From JBBECE01 sp964574935 (lineage in GTDB: Bacteria > Pseudomonadota > Alphaproteobacteria > Rhizobiales > Devosiaceae), in the NCBI GenBank assembly GCA_964574935.1, contig CAZNOZ010000078.1:1-6918 (forward strand): a DNA stretch of 6,918 nt. The letters run 5' to 3'. A program made the position numbers and the translations under genes. A model generated the notes under the pieces. The model was given only the letters and a program-made list of their open reading frames with translations, had not been told where the DNA came from and did no database searches. Positions 5,837 to 6,918 of the stretch are shown here, piece after piece. Every line of letters begins with the position of its first letter. Position 1 is the stretch's first letter.

Positions 5837-6160
5837 TCAGGCGGCGCGCCTGCGGCTCGCCACGAACAGCAGCCAGCCGATCAGCAAGGCGGCGAGCCCC
5901 GTCACGGCCAGCGCCAGCCAGCTCGGCCATCCCAGCACCGTCACGATCCCCGGGTCCCAGATGGCGGGATGGATGTAGCGCTGGACGATCGCCTGCGCCA
6001 GATTCTCGCTCGAGTGATGGTATTCGAACCACACCTGACCCAGCACTTCGCCGGCGCGCCCGATCACCGTCACCACGACGAGCAACGCGAGCAGGCCGAC
6101 GCCGACGATCGCGAACACGAAACCGATCAGGCGCACCACAAATCGCACTACCGAGATCAT
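5837..6160 (-). CDS. Small membrane protein with HPAIWD motif (tandem paralog 2)
   Basis: A 107-residue hypothetical membrane protein. Residues about 8-34 are hydrophobic (transmembrane helix 1). A polar segment (35-63) leads into RYIHPAIWD (61-69), and a second hydrophobic stretch (about 73-100) ends in a positive tail ASRRRAA, which by the positive-inside rule is cytoplasmic. With the N-terminus also near Arg residues, the HPAIWD segment would lie on the periplasmic side. It is a diverged copy of the gene upstream (6231-6554), sharing length, topology and the HPAIWD block. ATG at 6160 is chosen because GAAGG lies seven bases upstream; an in-frame start at 6244 would add 28 polar residues and overlap the upstream gene. 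msrA follows after 22 bp, so the two are likely cotranscribed. Function unknown. Confidence 0.85.
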   Translation of the reverse strand: MISVVRFVVRLIGFVFAIVGVGLLALLVVVTVIGRAGEVLGQVWFEYHHSSENLAQAIVQRYIHPAIWDPGIVTVLGWPSWLALAVTGLAALLIGWLLFVASRRRAA

Positions 6161-6230
6161 CGCCCGACCTTCATGCTCGGCTTTCCGGCCCTTGCCGGAC
6201 GTGCTTAGCCCGATTTGCGGCGAACGATAA

Positions 6231-6554
6231 TCACAACTGCTCAAATTTCCTATAGCGGCGCGCGGTCCGCTTGGCGCCGGCGACCGCGAACATCAGGCCC
6301 GGAAGCCCGAACAACGCCCATCCCGGCAGACTGAGCAGCGGCCAGATCAGCGAATCCCATATCGCCGGATGCAGGCGCGTCACCACAACCTCGCGCAGTC
6401 CCTCGAGGCTGGGCGAATTCAGCGCCTCCCACGTCTGGTGGAGCGGCGTGTAGACAAACTCGGTCACCGCCAGCATCCGCGCGCCGTCGATGATCAGCAA
6501 GACCAGTGCGATGCCGATCAGCCAGGTGCCCAGAAGACGAAATGCGAACTTCAT
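6231..6554 (-). CDS. Small membrane protein with HPAIWD motif (tandem paralog 1)
   Basis: A 107-residue hypothetical membrane protein of the same build as its downstream neighbour. Helix 1 spans about residues 7-30 (RLLGTWLIGIALVLLIIDGA onward). A polar loop with TWEALNSPSLEGLREVVVTR (41-60) precedes LHPAIWDSLIWPLLSLPGW (61-79). A second hydrophobic segment runs to about residue 92, and the tail is basic (KRTARRYRK). The loop pattern W-x-x-x-x-x-S-x-S-L/E-x-L and HPAIWD are shared with paralog 2. Related short proteins seem to exist in other Hyphomicrobiales, sometimes under database names I would not trust; the role is unknown. ATG at 6554 has only a weak upstream GTAAG. A gap of 70 bp separates it from paralog 2; the order paralog 1, paralog 2, msrA on one strand suggests an operon. 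Confidence 0.85.
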   Translation of the reverse strand: MKFAFRLLGTWLIGIALVLLIIDGARMLAVTEFVYTPLHQTWEALNSPSLEGLREVVVTRLHPAIWDSLIWPLLSLPGWALFGLPGLMFAVAGAKRTARRYRKFEQL

Positions 6555-6787
6555 ATCAACTTACGGCTCAACTCCGGTGCTCCCGCGACGAATCGGCCAC
6601 GCCACCGGTCGCCGATAATTACTTATGCGGTTAAATGTGGCATTCAAGCGCCGCCGGCGTGGCCTTGCGGTGCGAGGATGCATAGCTATATTGCCCGCCC
6701 GTCGTCACGTCGAAGCTGCCGTTAACCTCAATCGGTGCAGTTGGGCGGCGATCGGGGTGGCGTGGCGGACGGGAAGTCCGCGCAACC
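6555..6787. other. Intergenic region between the paralog operon and tRNA-Ser
   Basis: This gap separates the minus-strand operon start at 6554 from the tRNA on the plus strand, so it should hold promoters for both. A plus-strand candidate is listed separately. On the minus strand TTGAAT (about 6643-6648, read in reverse) lies upstream of AT-rich TAAGTAATTA, but the spacing to any good -10 is poor. A TTAACC half-site lies at 6722-6727 without a partner at the CtrA spacing. No protein-coding frame here is convincing. Confidence 0.5.
6664..6692 (+). promoter_or_regulatory. Candidate promoter of tRNA-Ser
   Basis: CTTGCG at 6664-6669 and CTATAT at 6686-6691 resemble the rhizobial housekeeping pattern CTTGAC...CTATAT, with 16 bases between them rather than the ideal 17. 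Transcription would begin near 6699 and give a leader of about 90 nt before the tRNA, to be removed by RNase P and other nucleases. It is the most promoter-like site in the gap but remains a pattern match. Confidence 0.35.
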
Positions 6788-6877
6788 GGAGAGGTGGCCG
6801 AGTGGTCGAAGGCGCGCGCTTGGAGAGCGTGTAGGCGGGCAACCGTCTCGAGGGTTCGAATCCCTCTCTCTCCGCCA
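6788..6877 (+). tRNA. tRNA-Ser (anticodon GGA)
   Basis: A complete 90-nt class II tRNA decoding UCC (and UCU by wobble). The acceptor arm GGAGAGG (6788-6794) pairs with TCTCTCC (6867-6873), with one G-U pair at the seventh position; the discriminator is G6874 and CCA (6875-6877) is encoded. The D-arm TGGCCGAGTGGTCGAAGGC is typical of serine tRNAs. The anticodon stem CGCGC/GCGTG (6815-6819, 6827-6831) holds the loop TTGGAGA with GGA at 6822-6824. The long variable arm (TAGGCGGGCAACCGTCTC region) is the identity feature recognised by seryl-tRNA synthetase. The T-arm is GAGGG-TTCGAAT-CCCTC. All expected elements are present. Confidence 0.97.
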
Positions 6878-6886
6878 CCTTCTTGC

Positions 6887-6904
6887 CCGGTCATTTTTGA
6901 TCGG
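6887..6904 (+). terminator. Possible weak terminator hairpin after tRNA-Ser
   Basis: CCGGTCA at 6887-6893 can pair with TGATCGG at 6898-6904 (one G-U pair) around TTTT, ten bases past the tRNA end. The T-run is in the loop and not after the stem, so this is not a textbook intrinsic terminator. It may be a processing or 3'-end signal, or chance. Confidence 0.2.
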
Positions 6905-6918
6905 CGGAGCAATCACTT

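Noticed and set aside
6631..6912. Minus-strand open frame running through the tRNA (ERGIRTLETVARLHAL...)
   Set aside because: It is the antisense translation of the serine tRNA, a well-known false protein prediction; the tRNA fold explains the sequence.

Overview
The window reads as a chromosomal segment of a GC-rich alphaproteobacterium, probably of the Hyphomicrobiales (Rhizobiales) type. The evidence is the strong G/C bias at third codon positions, CCCGGG-TCAAG-CCCGGG and CCTCCCC...GGCGCGAAGCGCC palindromes of the kind scattered through those genomes, a TTAA-N7-TTAA box matching the CtrA consensus, and protein sequences of alphaproteobacterial character. There is no phage gene, transposase, CRISPR array or toxin-antitoxin pair. 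Most of it looks like ordinary housekeeping and cell-envelope DNA.

Left part (1-2067). Bases 1-62 hold the last codons of a protein that enters from outside. About 770 bp without a convincing gene follow, rich in palindromes, including a 60-nt hairpin with arms of 21 bp. Next come a two-repeat DUF1508/YegP-type protein (830-1189), a 450-bp gap that ends near a CtrA-like box, and a 66-residue membrane protein of unknown function (1697-1897) followed by a strong hairpin.

Middle part (2068-5132). A Prx6-type 1-Cys peroxiredoxin (2068-2730) ends at a GNRA-capped terminator and converges with a GtrA-family membrane protein on the minus strand (2781-3191). A 610-residue polytopic protein (3300-5132) is divergent from gtrA. 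It carries the layout of STT3/PglB-type GT-C oligosaccharyltransferases but has no WWDYG motif. GtrA proteins move polyprenyl-phosphate sugars across membranes and GT-C enzymes use such lipid-linked sugars, so the pair suggests periplasmic glycan transfer; that link is inference.

Right part (5170-6918). On the minus strand, two 107-residue membrane proteins (6554-6231 and 6160-5837) are diverged tandem paralogs sharing an HPAIWD motif. They lie just upstream of msrA (5814-5170) and probably form an operon with it. A complete tRNA-Ser(GGA) with encoded CCA lies at 6788-6877 on the plus strand. The peroxiredoxin (peroxide removal) and MsrA (repair of oxidised methionine) give the window a mild oxidative-stress theme, but they are in separate transcription units.

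The two observations most worth following are the STT3-like protein with a replaced catalytic-domain motif next to a GtrA flippase, and the tandem HPAIWD membrane proteins linked to msrA.
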